Positions 13,086-24,978 of a stretch of 64,000 nucleotides of DNA are shown here, piece after piece; position 1 is the first letter of the stretch; the number at the start of each line of letters is the position of its first letter. Origin of the DNA: Turritopsis dohrnii (Eukaryota > Cnidaria > Hydrozoa > Anthoathecata > Oceaniidae); NCBI GenBank assembly GCA_027922465.2, contig BQMF02000032.1, positions 682,001-746,000 on the forward strand, read 5' to 3'. The position numbers and the translations under genes were made by a program. The notes beneath the pieces are model-generated. The model was given only the letters and a program-made list of their open reading frames with translations. It had not been told where the DNA came from and did not search any database.

Positions 13086-16000
13086 TAAAGACTGTAAGTT
13101 CATACTGAAGAGAAACCATACTGTATTTTCTCTGAATAAAAAGCCATCCTCAAATAGAGGCTGCATCTCGGAAAACAAAGAATCCTTCGCACGAAAACCG
13201 CTTGAAACAATAGCCGCAAAAATGTGGTTTCTATCATTACAAACTTGTGTAATTATCACAGACTAAAATCATCACTTGGGTGATCGAATCTTTTCGCTGA
13301 AACTTACCATCGTTGTGGGAATATAGAACAGGCGGCCGGCACCATAAATGTCAGGCTAAAAATAAAAAAATCTCATCCAGTATATTCTGTACTGAATAGG
13401 AATCTTAGAGGAAAACCGAAAACCCTACCTAACACCGCACAATAACGCTTGAATAGGTCCATGAAAGAACTTAATCCTCTAAAAAAAAGGCAAAGGATAG
13501 AATGAAAAAAAAAATCACGTATCATTTCAATTCCAATCAGTGTGACTCAATACGATTAACCAAGCACGCTGCTAATACTACTGTCACAAACAGGAAACAG
13601 GATGACGTTCAAACATGACGCTGTAATTAGTTACATGATTAAGAAAAGGAAACAGACGAACACATGATTGGTTCCACTAATAAAAGCGGGAAGATATTAA
13701 TAACAAATCAAACGAGGCCAACAATAGAAAAAATGTACCAGGCCAAAATAGCACTTGCCTGCATCCACCTGTATTTCTCAATACGTTCCATTATCACAGG
13801 TACGATCACTAAAGGGAATAAACAGGGACATATTATTGTTTTTCTATTTCTATTGAGAGAATGAAAAATAAAAACAACAAAAAACTTAAGCCCACCATTC
13901 TAGCACTACATCAATTATAAATTTTGTAATAAAGATTTGATTGCATCAATTTAAGAGAAAGAATTCATAAATTAAAATCGTGACCATTACAACTAGCTTG
14001 AAAATAAACATTATTGTACTATAAGATAAACATTTCTAAAATCCTTCAAATCAAGATGCAGTAAGAAAAAGCTACATACACATTCCAGGAGCAGCCATAG
14101 TTATACGAGACATGCAAACTTGTACGATACTTTTATAGGCTGCCCTTTTGGACTGACCAAGTGGTTGATCATTTTCATCATAAACTGTGATACCACTTAA
14201 CAGTTCCCTATGAGAAAACACATGCACTTTTTTAATAACAAGAAATCTTCCCACTTTGAGTCCAATGATTTCAAGAGCATTACAGATATTGACCTTTGTC
14301 TCATGAGCGGTATATTAATGCAATTAGCTGCAGCAACAGCAGCAAAAGGAACATATCGAGCAAGAAGTGGAGGTGCTGTCTGGAATAGAAAAAAGGACAG
14401 CGCTTAAAATAACTATCACGATAATGTGAAGTAAATAACATGCAATTGGAAGGATGTAAATGTCAACCACTAATGAGCATTATGCTAAGATTAAACATCT
14501 AATCCGTATGAGAAATTTGCAAGATCATTAAATTACACTAAAGAGATATTCTGACGAAGCCGGAAAGGAGATTGTGACCATGGATTTTATTCCTATATAA
14601 GAACATAATAAGACATAACGTAATAAAAGAGTCTTTTCAAATTCTGTTATATGCAAACTCAATACCTTAACCAATGAATTTAAACCCAATGCAATAGCCA
14701 TTGCACCACTTGTTGCTGACACATATGCAACACCAATTTGCCTAGTAATCCAAAATGTTAAGAGGTAATTACATAGATAAAATTGGAAGCATACAAAAAT
14801 GACAACAATTTCCTTCATGTTTGCGAATAAACATCACATACAAAAACAGCATTATTGGTCTTCCATTACGCCCACCTGTTTCACTAGTAATCCTTAAATT
14901 TTCAGTTTATAGTCAGGGAAAAAACAACTTTTGATTATCGAAAAGATTTTACATTACTTGCTGTACAATTGATCAAAGAATAAAGGCTATAAACAGCAAT
15001 GGACACAGAATAAGTCATAGCAACTTGGGGATATCCGCAAAGAATTTGACTCATTAACTTACTTTTCAAAACTTAATGAATCAGGTTACAATAAAAGGCA
15101 ATCAACACAAACATCACAGGTATTTTGTTTCCCCTCAGAAAGTATTGAGATCTGTTTGAAGCGCAAGAACAAGAATGAAGCAGTTCAAAATTGACAAAAT
15201 GTCCCTATGTTATGCTCCTATTCAGTCAATTAAACTTTTTAAAACTTTTATTCATCTAGCTTTTTCCCTCGGACTGCTTGCCTCTGGAATTTTCTCCCTC
15301 ATAGTTGTTTTCCTGCTGAGTATGATCTACAATCTTTTAAATTCAAGGTTAACCGCCACCACCATGAAACTATTTTATCTGCTTAAAGACTTTTATATCT
15401 TTTATTTCCAGAAATCCAAATCCAAAAAACTCCAAGGCCCCAGGCAGCCAATGATATAAAGTCTTCCTTCCTTTTATTTGATCAAATACCATGAGTTTTT
15501 TCTTTGATTTTATTATTAACCTTTTCCCTTTCCTTTTCATATTCTTATGAATAGGTGTTTTTACCGTAACCACGATGATTATGGCTCTATTTTACTTTTG
15601 TAGTAACACATATTACATCAGTTATATTAGTGCTCAAGAAATGCATAGGAATTTCGAATCAAACATTAGATCATTGATACCAGGATCAGACATAAAAGAA
15701 AGCTTTTTCTTAAACAAGTCTGATATTTTGATTGTTAATTGAAAGATGGTAAATTTTAGTGCAACCATTACAATGATCATTTTGAGACTAGCAAGGGAAT
15801 ATAATCTATAATGTATCATTTATTCACCATCACTCATTACGGTTTACTTCACTGAGATGGGCTACTACATTCATTTTTTTTTCGTTGTGTAATGACAAAT
15901 AAAAATGGAGATGGTAATCTTAGATTTTGTTAAATTCATATCAACTTAATAAAAATATAAATACAGTGCATATTGTATAGGTGGCTGTGAAGGTATCAAG

Positions 16001-17277
16001 ACAAAAAATCCTGTGGCTGTGAAGGTATCAAGACAAAAAATCCTCTTTTGTTTTTGGCAGCTCTATTGCTTTCACGACAAAATATAATAAAATGTTTAAT
16101 AAAACTATTTTTATTTATTCTATCTGATAAATTATGTACTATGATTTCACTCACAATTGTGACTAAAGCACTTTTTACACCTTTCATGAAATATCTTTGT
16201 GACATTTTATACACTTTGCCACCAATTTAAACCTGCCTATTAAAGTACCAAGTTAATTTTTTAGAAGTTTGATGTGAATGAAATGTTCTCAAATATTTTT
16301 TGTCATGACCCTGATACTTCAGATCCTTCACATGAATTTGAAATCTATTTGACAATGCCGAGTTTCTTAATAACCGTTTTAGAAGCATTATGAACAAATC
16401 TATTTGTTACAATCTGTAAAGAGCATTCTTTTAGCAGTTTTTCAAAACATGTGATATTTTTTGGGATAATGTCAGATAATAATGAAATTAATTAGATACA
16501 ATCTATCAAAAAAATTGTTTTAATGTAAAAACAAAGTATTTATACTTATAGGATCATGGTTACTTCTGTATGTTTTGACAAAGTTACTTACGCAGTGGTT
16601 ATTTCAGATTTGGCGTTTCTATTAGTATAATTTACAAGAGCATTGAAGGATTGATTGATCCATTGCCATAAAACAACTTGTGGGACAGTCCTAAAATATT
16701 ATGACAATTCTCGTGTAACAAATAGAATTTATGATCATGAAATAAAATATTATAAAGGCAAAACGGAAGTACATTTTTAAACAAACAAAATGAGCCAACC
16801 TGTAGAACTGTAACATACCACCAGTAATTGCCATACCTCCAGGAACTTGAAAAGACATTCTTCCAATGACATTCATTTTTTCGCCAGTATCTGGATGAAA
16901 AGCAGATTGGTATAGCTTCTTTGCATGCCAGATTTGCTCTTCAGTTGTACCTGGAGGCTCCTGTCCAATACTGTTTCAAACAAAATAAAAACAAACATTA
17001 CCACATGCAAAAATTTAAGATTTCTATATATTTTATATATAATATTCTGTCAATAATTTCCATTTTGTAATAGTGAGAATCAAGAGAAATAAGATGATGT
17101 TATATACCGATATAAATCCAACAATTCCTTAGCATTGTCTAATGTTTGTTCAGAATTCAGACCATTTCTCCAGTCGGTAATGGACCAAAAATGTTTGAAT
17201 CTTCCAAGAAACGTATCTTGTGGCCATCGTGGCACATCAAGATTGATTCGATGTTCTGTACTTGTTAATGATGACAT
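13074..17277 (-). CDS. SFXN: Sideroflexin (mitochondrial amino-acid transporter family)
   Basis: Nine exons on the - strand: 17277-17108, 16970-16800, 16690-16592, 14741-14666, 14379-14294, 14207-14080, 13808-13739, 13355-13308 and, less surely, 13200-13074. Together they give 324 residues, against about 320-330 for the family. Landmarks: [19 protein letters not shown] near the start, [74 protein letters not shown] and ITVYDEN with ITMAAPGM. Sideroflexins sit in the inner mitochondrial membrane; SFXN1/3 carry serine for one-carbon metabolism. The first eight exons are secure. The ninth is chosen by frame and total length, but its product does not resemble the usual VYFNKGL-like ending, so the true last exon may be elsewhere. 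The start is the first ATG of the conserved N terminus. Confidence 0.9.
15985..16044. repeat. Tandem duplication of about 32 bp in a sideroflexin intron
   Basis: The segment GTGGCTGTGAAGGTATCAAG plus ACAAAAAATCCT occurs twice in succession. Located between exons 3 and 4; the rest of that 1.85-kb intron shows nothing recognisable. Confidence 0.8.
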
Positions 17278-17539
17278 CTATCAAACTATAACGGTTTATA
17301 TGAAGAATGGTGTTTACCCATACAGACAGATCAAAACTTAATCACATAAATGGATAGTTTTTTTTAATTCCATTCCACGTGAAGTCACTTTTTTTTAGAA
17401 TTTAATCGTGTAGCTGGTGTCCATGCTCTAATAAGCCCTGCATGGTGCTGGCTATTCTTATTATTTTCTTGATCATTACACCAGTCTCATCTGATTAATA
17501 AATGTTCCCTTGATGCTAACAATTAATTGGAGGTCCAAT

Positions 17540-17592
17540 GGCCTGGTGGTAGTGAGTGCAGTGAGTGCATGAGTGAGTGCGTGAGTGCATCT
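17540..17592. repeat. GTGAGTGCA minisatellite
   Basis: Short degenerate tandem array of GTGAGTG(C/A) units upstream of the sideroflexin gene. Confidence 0.7.
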
Positions 17593-17741
17593 AATGGTGG
17601 CAAATGGACTGTGCATTACAGTGTGGTATTGAGACATTAACACAATGTTTTTTTTTTCATAAGACTTGTAACATCTATGTACAACAGGCAGATCTGCTAC
17701 TGATGATTATACATACTTAGAAATTATTGTGACCAGAATAC

Positions 17742-18162
17742 ACGAATAATTTTATAAGAACATGAGCCTCAGATTTGGCCAAAAAATAAGAACAAAAAGA
17801 ACAACCTGAGATTGAATTTTCTTATAAAATAAGAACAATTCATGATAGAAACAACTCATGATGTGAATTCACTCACTGGCAAATGGTTTAGAAGTTGTTT
17901 TTTTTTTTTCACCTTGCATTCTCATATCGGGTCATTACCGAACAGCAACCATGCTTTTAAGCAGTTGTTTTTAAAAAGATTTATTTTAATGTTACTGGAA
18001 ATTCCATAAATAAGAACAAAATGAGGCTGAAATCTGAAGCTGTGTTCTTAAAGCTAAGAACACAGTAAGACAATTCAGGCTGAAAAAGGCTCAAAAAATA
18101 AGAACAGCCAGCCTCAGGTCAGATTTTACTGGTTCTTATAAAAAAAAAGCGTGTAAATTACT
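17742..18162. mobile_element. MITE-like repeat with ATAAGAAC motifs
   Basis: Left TTTTATAAGAACATGAGCCT is mirrored at the right by AGGTCAG...GGTTCTTATAAAAAA. AATAAGAAC is repeated about eight times between, along with CCTCAG/CTGAGG. Exact termini and target duplication were not resolved. Noncoding. Confidence 0.55.
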
Positions 18163-19317
18163 CTTACAGCATTAAAGAGACAATTAAGGCATTCTCGAAA
18201 TGAAAGATGTGCAGTTCAGCACTTTTTCTGATTCTGGATCCACAAAAGGAAACAGAACAGTCACATGCTAGAGAAAGAATGTGATTAGTTCTTTCGCTAA
18301 CTATTACTTTGTTCTTTTTCTATTCCTATCTGCAGAACATTGAGAAAAAGTTGAAACAAGTTCAACTTTATCTATTTGTTCTGTGGAAAATGTTCGAGAA
18401 ATTGTGACCTCTAGAGTCTTCTAAAAATCCAGACAGACACTAGTATTATATTGTTCAGATAATATGGAAGGAAGGACGGAATAAGAAAATGCAAGCAGGA
18501 TGCCAAAAGCAATAAAATGCCTATAAAACACAATAAAAAGGTTCATGTGAATTCCATGGATCCATTATTAAGCCTTTAAATCACATGTGCAATCATATGG
18601 CAAAGCTCAGAGATTATCTGTATGCAATGTGTGTCTCAAGGATGCGGTTGACTTATTTAAAAGTTTGTGTTGAGTTAAGTTATGATAAGTTTTGGATTTA
18701 GTTGATAATATAGTATAGATTATTATTGATGTGGTATGCTTTTTTGTGTCCAAAGTTAGGAAGGATGTCCGAAGTTAGGACAATTGATGGTATAATGTAT
18801 AAAACATGAAATAATAAATTATAAAAACATAAATTATATATACAGTGCTTAGTTGGTTAAAGCAGAGTATCAGATTGAGCAAATTGAGAAATAAAGCTAA
18901 CAAGTATGGTGGAAGAGTTGAGGTATCACAGTAGTAAGCTAGCAACATTTGAATAAAATTGTAGCTATTGCAAATGAATGCAAGTTATATGGTTTTTAAA
19001 GAAAAACATTATGGTTACAGGTTGTTCCTAACAAACAAAATTGCACTTATACTTATACACTTGAGACGGATAATCCTCTGTAACTTGGAAAAACATTTTT
19101 GAAAAAAAAGGAACAAAATTTCACAATAATTCACAAGAAGATTTTTATTGTAGCTAACCCTGAAAATTTCTCCTGATTTCTTTCTATTGTTGTTATATAT
19201 TTATTCCTTGCCCTGAAAAAAAAATGTATCAGGAATCAAAATATCAAGTTTAAAACATCTTCATTAAAATTGCACTGTTCTGAGTCTTTTTTTTTTGCAA
19301 ATCATAATAGCTTTTTA
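18163..19317. other. Intergenic, nothing recognised
   Basis: AT-rich sequence without convincing coding segments, tRNA or delimitable transposon. TCCAAAGTTAGGA / TCCGAAGTTAGGA repeats near 18750 are the only local structure seen. Confidence 0.35.
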
Positions 19318-22300
19318 GAGGACTGCGAAAAGTGAATACTTTAGGTGTAGAAACTTTTGCGAACAGATACTTTCGTGAATTTCGTGAATTTTAGCCGATT
19401 CACGAAAGTTAAATTCGGGAAGACTTTCAACTAGGCTGAATCGCGAATTTTTATGTTGATATTGTATATGATTTTAACAAGGCATTTTTTCTCAGTATTT
19501 TTTAAAGTGGCACCCATTTTAACATTTACTTAAACGATTTCCATTCCACATTGTACTAAAGGTGAATGTCAATTAACTTTTCCACGATCAAGAAAATATT
19601 TTGTATATATGCGAGATATTTCCCTAGGAAAATGGCCTATAATACTGAAATTTGAACGTAATTTTTTTATAAAATACGATATATTCAATTAGATGATAAA
19701 ATAAATTGCAATTGTAAAAGGACTATTAAAATAAGTTATATACATAAAGACCACTATATTGTGTAATGCAAATCAAATCTGCTTCTATGACTAAAAAAAC
19801 AATCTGTAGTGCCCAGGAAAATGCTAGAAAGCTGAGAAAGCTATGATTGGAATAGGAAAACAAATACAGTAAACCAAAAACTGCACCTTGTGCATGTACA
19901 TATTAAAATCCGTTAGGCCAAAAAAGACTGTATGGCCGCAAACCCTCGGATATTCCGAGTGCAAAAACTGCTTAGAGGAAAAAATACTACAGTCTGGCCT
20001 CATCACATGTGAAATGAAAATCATCAACACAGTCCACATTCATGCCAACAGTCCGACTGCCCCGAAGACAGAGCAAAGCTGAACGCATTATAATGAAGGA
20101 CAGCTTACAGCGTATCCAGCTTATAATATGCTCATATCTTTGACCGGTCTTCGTGGCGATCTTCTCAGCAAGATTTTTATGGAACACTGATGCCTCGCGA
20201 CTCATTCCTCCAGTAATTGAGTACACAAGAGGAGTGAATGAGCCATGCTCATTGTTCAACACTCGATCATTATATTTTCGCTTTTTCTCTTGTTCATGTT
20301 TGTTGAAAACTTTCCCAATGGGTGTGTTAATTTGAGATTTAGAATTTGGATTCGCCACTTGTACATCGAAATAAGCGGATTGTCCTGGTCGGCAGAAACC
20401 CCTAGCACGTATATCTAATCTAGCTTCGTCATCGTTTATGGACTGCAGTTTGGGCTCGGTTTCTACATCAGAGCAGACCTTCTTCAACAAATTGGCCTCA
20501 AAATCACGGATATTGTTGTGTCGGATTGAAACGAAACCACCTTTTTTGCAGTTCATTGCATGATTTACGTCAAAAGTGTCACCACAGGCACATTTCGAGG
20601 GGAGGTTGCATATATTATTACCGAATCTAAGAGCAAGGGCATCACAAAGTTCAGCTTTGTTCATTGTAAATCCGTGATCTTTTAACGGCAGCACAGTCAG
20701 CCAGCTCAATGTACCTTTCTCTCGGTTTTGCAAGATGGTTCTTTTCTGGCTATCATCAAGCATGGAATCTATGGAATCACGCTGATGCTCTTCAATTTCT
20801 CTAATCTGCTGTAAGCGTCTGTTGCGAACTTCTCTTATTTGCTCTCCTGATGGAATAGATTCACCTTGCTTAAGAATGACTTCAGCAAGTGGAGCGGTGA
20901 TGGTTTTGGATGAATCAAAGTCAACTTTTGCCTTGTCCCTCAGTATTGGGATTCCAAGACCCCCTGGTGGGAAGCTTGTAAATTTGCCGATCCATGTCCG
21001 TGATGGTATGTCCTAATATGGCTGGTAGAAGTCGGTTGTCTATTGCTCTGTCCAACGGTTCGAGATGTTCTTCCATTCCGGGGATAGTTCTGAGGAAGTA
21101 GTTGAATCTATGCATTTCCCCGAGTGTATATGCCGCATAGGCCGCTTGAGATTCATTCAGAGCGATTTCAGCCAGCTTTTCAATTTCAGAGCACTATTGT
21201 CTCACTTTATCAGATGCATATTCCGACCTGAAATGAGGACTTTCGATGACTGCACCAAGGAGACTTTTCCCATCCTTCATAAATTGAATCGAAGAATTTT
21301 TAAAAATTTGCAATATTGAGCATCTGGTCGTTTTTTGCAATGAACCAAGATTTAGGAGCGTTAACGTAGTATCCGCATTTATCCCCCTCTATGTTTAATA
21401 AATCCCACCAATTCTTCAATTTCAAGATCTTACCGCCACCAGTTGCATCGTCTGCTAGCCAAACCTGTTTGATGGGTTTCACAGATCGTAATCGTTCTAG
21501 CATCATAGCAGTCCCTATTGCGTAGAATGACATAGCAAGGTTGTCACCTTGTGTGGCTCCTTCCTGCGATGTGATCTCCTTCTGATTACTGATGATCAGG
21601 CGAGACGCTTTTCTATATGTATTAATGGGAATTGGGGCGAAATGTAGACAGATGTATTGTACATTGTGTACCATTCCGTTTAAAGAGTTAAACGCATTAC
21701 TGGCATCTACCAGAATCAACCCTTCACACTCATCATCTTCGTAGAACTCTCTCATTTCATGAATTGCTGCTTCAGCTCCCCCTTCTAATCCTGTGGCAAC
21801 TTGGAGAGGTCCAGCTGCAGTTTGAATATCATCTTTAAGAGTCCATCCAACGGCTTTTACTATAACTCTTTTTAATAACTCGCCGACACCAATTGGTCTG
21901 ACACCCTGGTTCTTGTATGAGGTTGGAGGCGACATAAGCATCTATTGTACACGGATCAATATACGAAGTAGCAAGTTTACGAGCTAGTAGAGCTATTTGT
22001 TCACGTATATAACTCTTTTCCTTCACTTTTGTACTTGTTGTTTACTAAAATGTTTCTAAACTGATCGGTGTCAAGTTTTGAAGTTCCCGAAGCTCCTTTT
22101 GTCATACGAGCGGCCGATTTGAATGTAATTTGAATGTAATTAAGTGTATTATATCATATATAAAAATTGTTTCCATATTAATTTGGGCTTATTTTAATTG
22201 ATTATTGTTATTAATTATTATTCATTTTTATATATATATACAGGTGTATATACAGCTTCAGAAAATAAATATTCTGGTATCAATGCGACATTTGTTTATA

Positions 22301-22430
22301 TATATTTGCTAAAACTTTCAGTTACGTGAATTCGCGAAAGTTAATGTTCGCGAAAAGCAAAAATTTCTATTCACGAAAGTTTCTGTTCACTAAAGTTTTT
22401 ACACACAAAGTAGTTTTCGCTGTACTATAT
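19318..22430. mobile_element. Composite region: inverted repeats rich in ACTTTCG(T/C)GAA bracketing a reverse-transcriptase element
   Basis: About 110 bases at 19318-19440 and at 22315-22430 are imperfect inverted repeats. Read inward, both show GCGAAAA, a TTTAG/TTTGTGTG(T)A step, then GAACAGA(T/A)ACTTTCGTGAAT and ACTTTCG-AATTC motifs. They enclose the reverse transcriptase and about 550 bases on one side and 200 on the other. Whether the retroelement was inserted into a TIR element or belongs to it cannot be told from one copy. No clear target duplication was found. Confidence 0.55.
19987..22115 (-). pseudogene. Reverse transcriptase with CCHC knuckle and restriction-like endonuclease domain (copy 1, frameshifted)
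   Basis: Read on the - strand from about 22100. The N-terminal segment has GASGTSKLDTDQFRN and REQIALLARKLATSY. A frameshift near 21930 leads into the RT core: GVRPIGVGELLKR, VDASNAFNSLN, EGATQGDNLAMSFYAIG and WLADDATGG, with the catalytic ADD intact. A thumb-like part follows across further frame changes near 21300-20900 (LLPAILGHTITDMDRQIYKL). The end, open from 20763 to 19987, has GTLSWLTVLPLK, a zinc knuckle CACGDTFDVNHAMNC, KKGGFVSIRHNNIRD, and a PD-(D/E)XK-like DEARLDIRARGF...AYFDVQVANP. RT plus CCHC plus restriction-like nuclease is the plan of early-branching non-LTR retrotransposons (R2/R4/NeSL/Hero type). Clade placement is not possible by eye. At least two frameshifts make it inactive as read. 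Confidence 0.8.
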
Positions 22431-23329
22431 ACAGTTTCAACCCAATAATGTTTATCTATATCAACCCTGGGCCCACTCACTCTCCTAACCTAGGCATAAA
22501 AAGAATATTATGTTGAATGGATATCAACAAACTCCTTTCAGTAAGCACAGACGAAACAAGTCCAGAACAAAAGGGTCAACCAACAACGTTATATAAACAC
22601 ATCATCGTGAATAAGCAAATAAAATCATTTACGATCGTGAAAAGTCTTCGCGATCATAAAATGATTCTATTTAACTGCGTGTGTAATATAAAAATATAGC
22701 AACTTATGTGAAATTGAAATTTTTTCTGTTCATTTTCCACGAGTACCTTTTTCTAAAAAATCTAGCCTAGATACTATTCAATGCTAAAACCAAGGCTAAA
22801 TATTCGAAGCTGCGATTTGCGGATCTTTATGGGCAAGAAGGCTATTTTTGTCTTATATCTTTTATCTGGTACATTTTAAAAGTACAAAAACTGATGTCGA
22901 AGCCAGAATTTCTTTTTAAATGGAACCAATACTCTGACAAACAACGGCTATGATTTGCAGGCAGTCTGTTTTTGTTTTGTTTTTAAGCACTTTTGCCAAA
23001 ACTTGATTTTCCTGCAAAATCTTTACAACTCCACAAATAGCAATGGAGAAGACAAATCTTGCTGTGGTAAATGATTATATTGATTCAGTGGAGATTCCCT
23101 GAACGTCTTATCTGGCGAAACCATAACGTTGTGTCGTTTATTATTATTATTTACGAATGTCTACCCAGGATAGCCCCTTTTTTTTCCTTTTTCTTTTGAT
23201 CATCAAATTGGGATCCATACAATAATATATGGTTGTTCTCCCTAGAACATAAATTTTCAAATAAAAATTTTTTCAAATAAAAATGTTAAAAATATTATTA
23301 AATATTATCATTAAATAACTTAATAAAAT
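22431..23329. other. Intergenic, nothing recognised
   Basis: No coding or repeat structure that could be delimited; AT-rich with several poly(T) and poly(A) runs. Confidence 0.35.
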
Positions 23330-23890
23330 TGTGTAAGGGGAGAAAAAAAGGAAAGAAAAGTGAGCCAGTGCACTAACGAGACTATGGAGAAAAGGTCAGA
23401 CGGATTGAAAAGAAATTGTAATTGAATCACTGAGAGCTTCTTCAGTTCCTTAAGGTACTGTTATCAATGAGGGTCCTGAGAAGTAGGTCCTAGAGCATTT
23501 AAAACCCCATTTGGGCTATGGAAGCTGATAGGAACTGCTTAACTAGACAACCACCCTAGACATCATTCCTTCTCTCTTGCTGAGTGCTTAGCAGCAGAGG
23601 AGTGATTCACACTGTTAATAATAGTCGCAGGCATGACTCGGTTGGGGATTGAACCCGCGACATCCCGAACAGGAAATGAGCACTCTCCCACACAAGTCTA
23701 CCAGTCGGTTTAAAGGAGAGTCTAGGAGAATTCGTCCCTCCTCGTGGTGGGTTACTTGATAGCGCTTATACGGAGGCTCTGGGGGAAGGAGGTGAGTGCT
23801 CAGCGTCTCTATTAAACTTTCCCCTTGAAGGCAGTATTTCATTGATTTTGAGGATGACTTGGCGTTGCTGGTCCACACCATGACGCAAGA
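23330..23890 (-). repeat. SINE-like element with tRNA-related head
   Basis: On the - strand the segment around 23690 to 23625 contains GTCGCGGGTTCAATCCCC, a good RNA polymerase III B box (GGTTCAANCC), preceded at about 40 bases by an A-box-like TGGGAGAGTGCTC. Downstream comes a non-tRNA body ending in a run of A/T-rich sequence near 23340. No cloverleaf with paired acceptor arms can be drawn, so it is not a functional tRNA gene. Single copy in this window. Confidence 0.5.
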
Positions 23891-24154
23891 CTGATCGTCT
23901 TCATATCTCCGAAAAAAGTTAGCTTGTAGATAAGCCTAAACAAAAGAAAGGTTCAAATATATGAAATATATGAAAGGTTCATATGTTGTATTATCGCAGT
24001 ATTTTTGTAAGGATAATTCGACTAACAGCACTCATAGAATGCGTTAAAATTAAAGGTGAGAGGTGTATTGAAACGGATAATTTATTTATTAATTTGAATG
24101 AAATAAATGCTATTTGCTGCATTGTAAACTCCATTACTCTATTTATTACTAGTA

Positions 24155-24277
24155 CCTTATCGGGGATAATTTCGTCGGGGAAAATTTCGTCATTTTGCAA
24201 AATTTTCCTCGGGGAAAATTCTCGTCACGAAGCAAAAATTTCGACACTTTTCCCCGACGAAATTATCCTCGATAAGG
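24155..24277. mobile_element. Small palindromic MITE, CCTTATCGNGGATAA termini
   Basis: Left CCTTATCGGGGATAATTTCG and right, reverse complement, CCTTATCGAGGATAATTTCG; the inner parts are also mirrored (TCGTCGGGGAAAATTTCGTC), so almost the whole 123 bp is a palindrome. Flanked by TA at 24153-24154 and 24278-24279. Same termini as the element at 33235-34101 and the end at 4281. Confidence 0.8.
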
Positions 24278-24817
24278 TAATGCATCTTCCAAGAATAAAT
24301 GTCGTGATTTTAACTTTCTGAGTTTGAACGGGAAAATTAAAAATTAACTGGCAGGCGTTTAAACAGGGCGTACAGAATTGCAACATTACACACTGACGGG
24401 CGGACAGACACAGGTAAAAATGAAGATTAGTTACCTGTTGAAGGCGCTGACTAAATGATAACAGAATCTGTGATGGATGAGAGAATTCACTGAAGGCACG
24501 AAATTAAAGTCATTCACACGATTGAGAAATATTATAAGGTTGTGTGTAAGCATTGGAAAACTACGATAAAAAAATAAAATAAAAACAAACCCGGATAGTT
24601 AATATGATGTTTGGAAAGCGATAAAACTAAATCAGATAAAATCGGTTGCCGCGCAGATAAAACAGCCATGAAATCTGCTTGTCAATATTTTAACAGATAC
24701 ATTCAAGACAAGATAATTACAGACAAGATAATTTGACTTTGTTCTGATAGTCATCGATACAGAGTGTATACAAATACTGCAAAAAAATACACACAATCTT
24801 TTTCTTAAAGAAATATA

Positions 24818-24823
24818 TTTATT
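24818..24823 (-). terminator. Candidate polyadenylation signal of NFYA
   Basis: AATAAA on the - strand 156 bases past the NFYA stop codon, the nearest such signal. Confidence 0.45.
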
Positions 24824-24978
24824 CGCATAAGACGAAATTATTGTGTAATTATATTACTTTTACATTACAGATTGGTGGGCCAGCATCATACGGCTATGCC
24901 ATTGTTGTATGAATCTCATCTGAAGAGCAACAAATATGGTCGTATCAACATATTTACAAGCATTTTTAGATAATCAAA

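Noticed and set aside
15175..15459. Hydrophobic + strand reading frame of 94 codons
   Set aside because: Lies in a sideroflexin intron on the opposite strand, has no splice or homology support, and its composition matches AT-rich DNA read by chance.
23615..23881. 88-codon - strand frame
   Set aside because: It runs across the SINE-like B box and body; no protein character.
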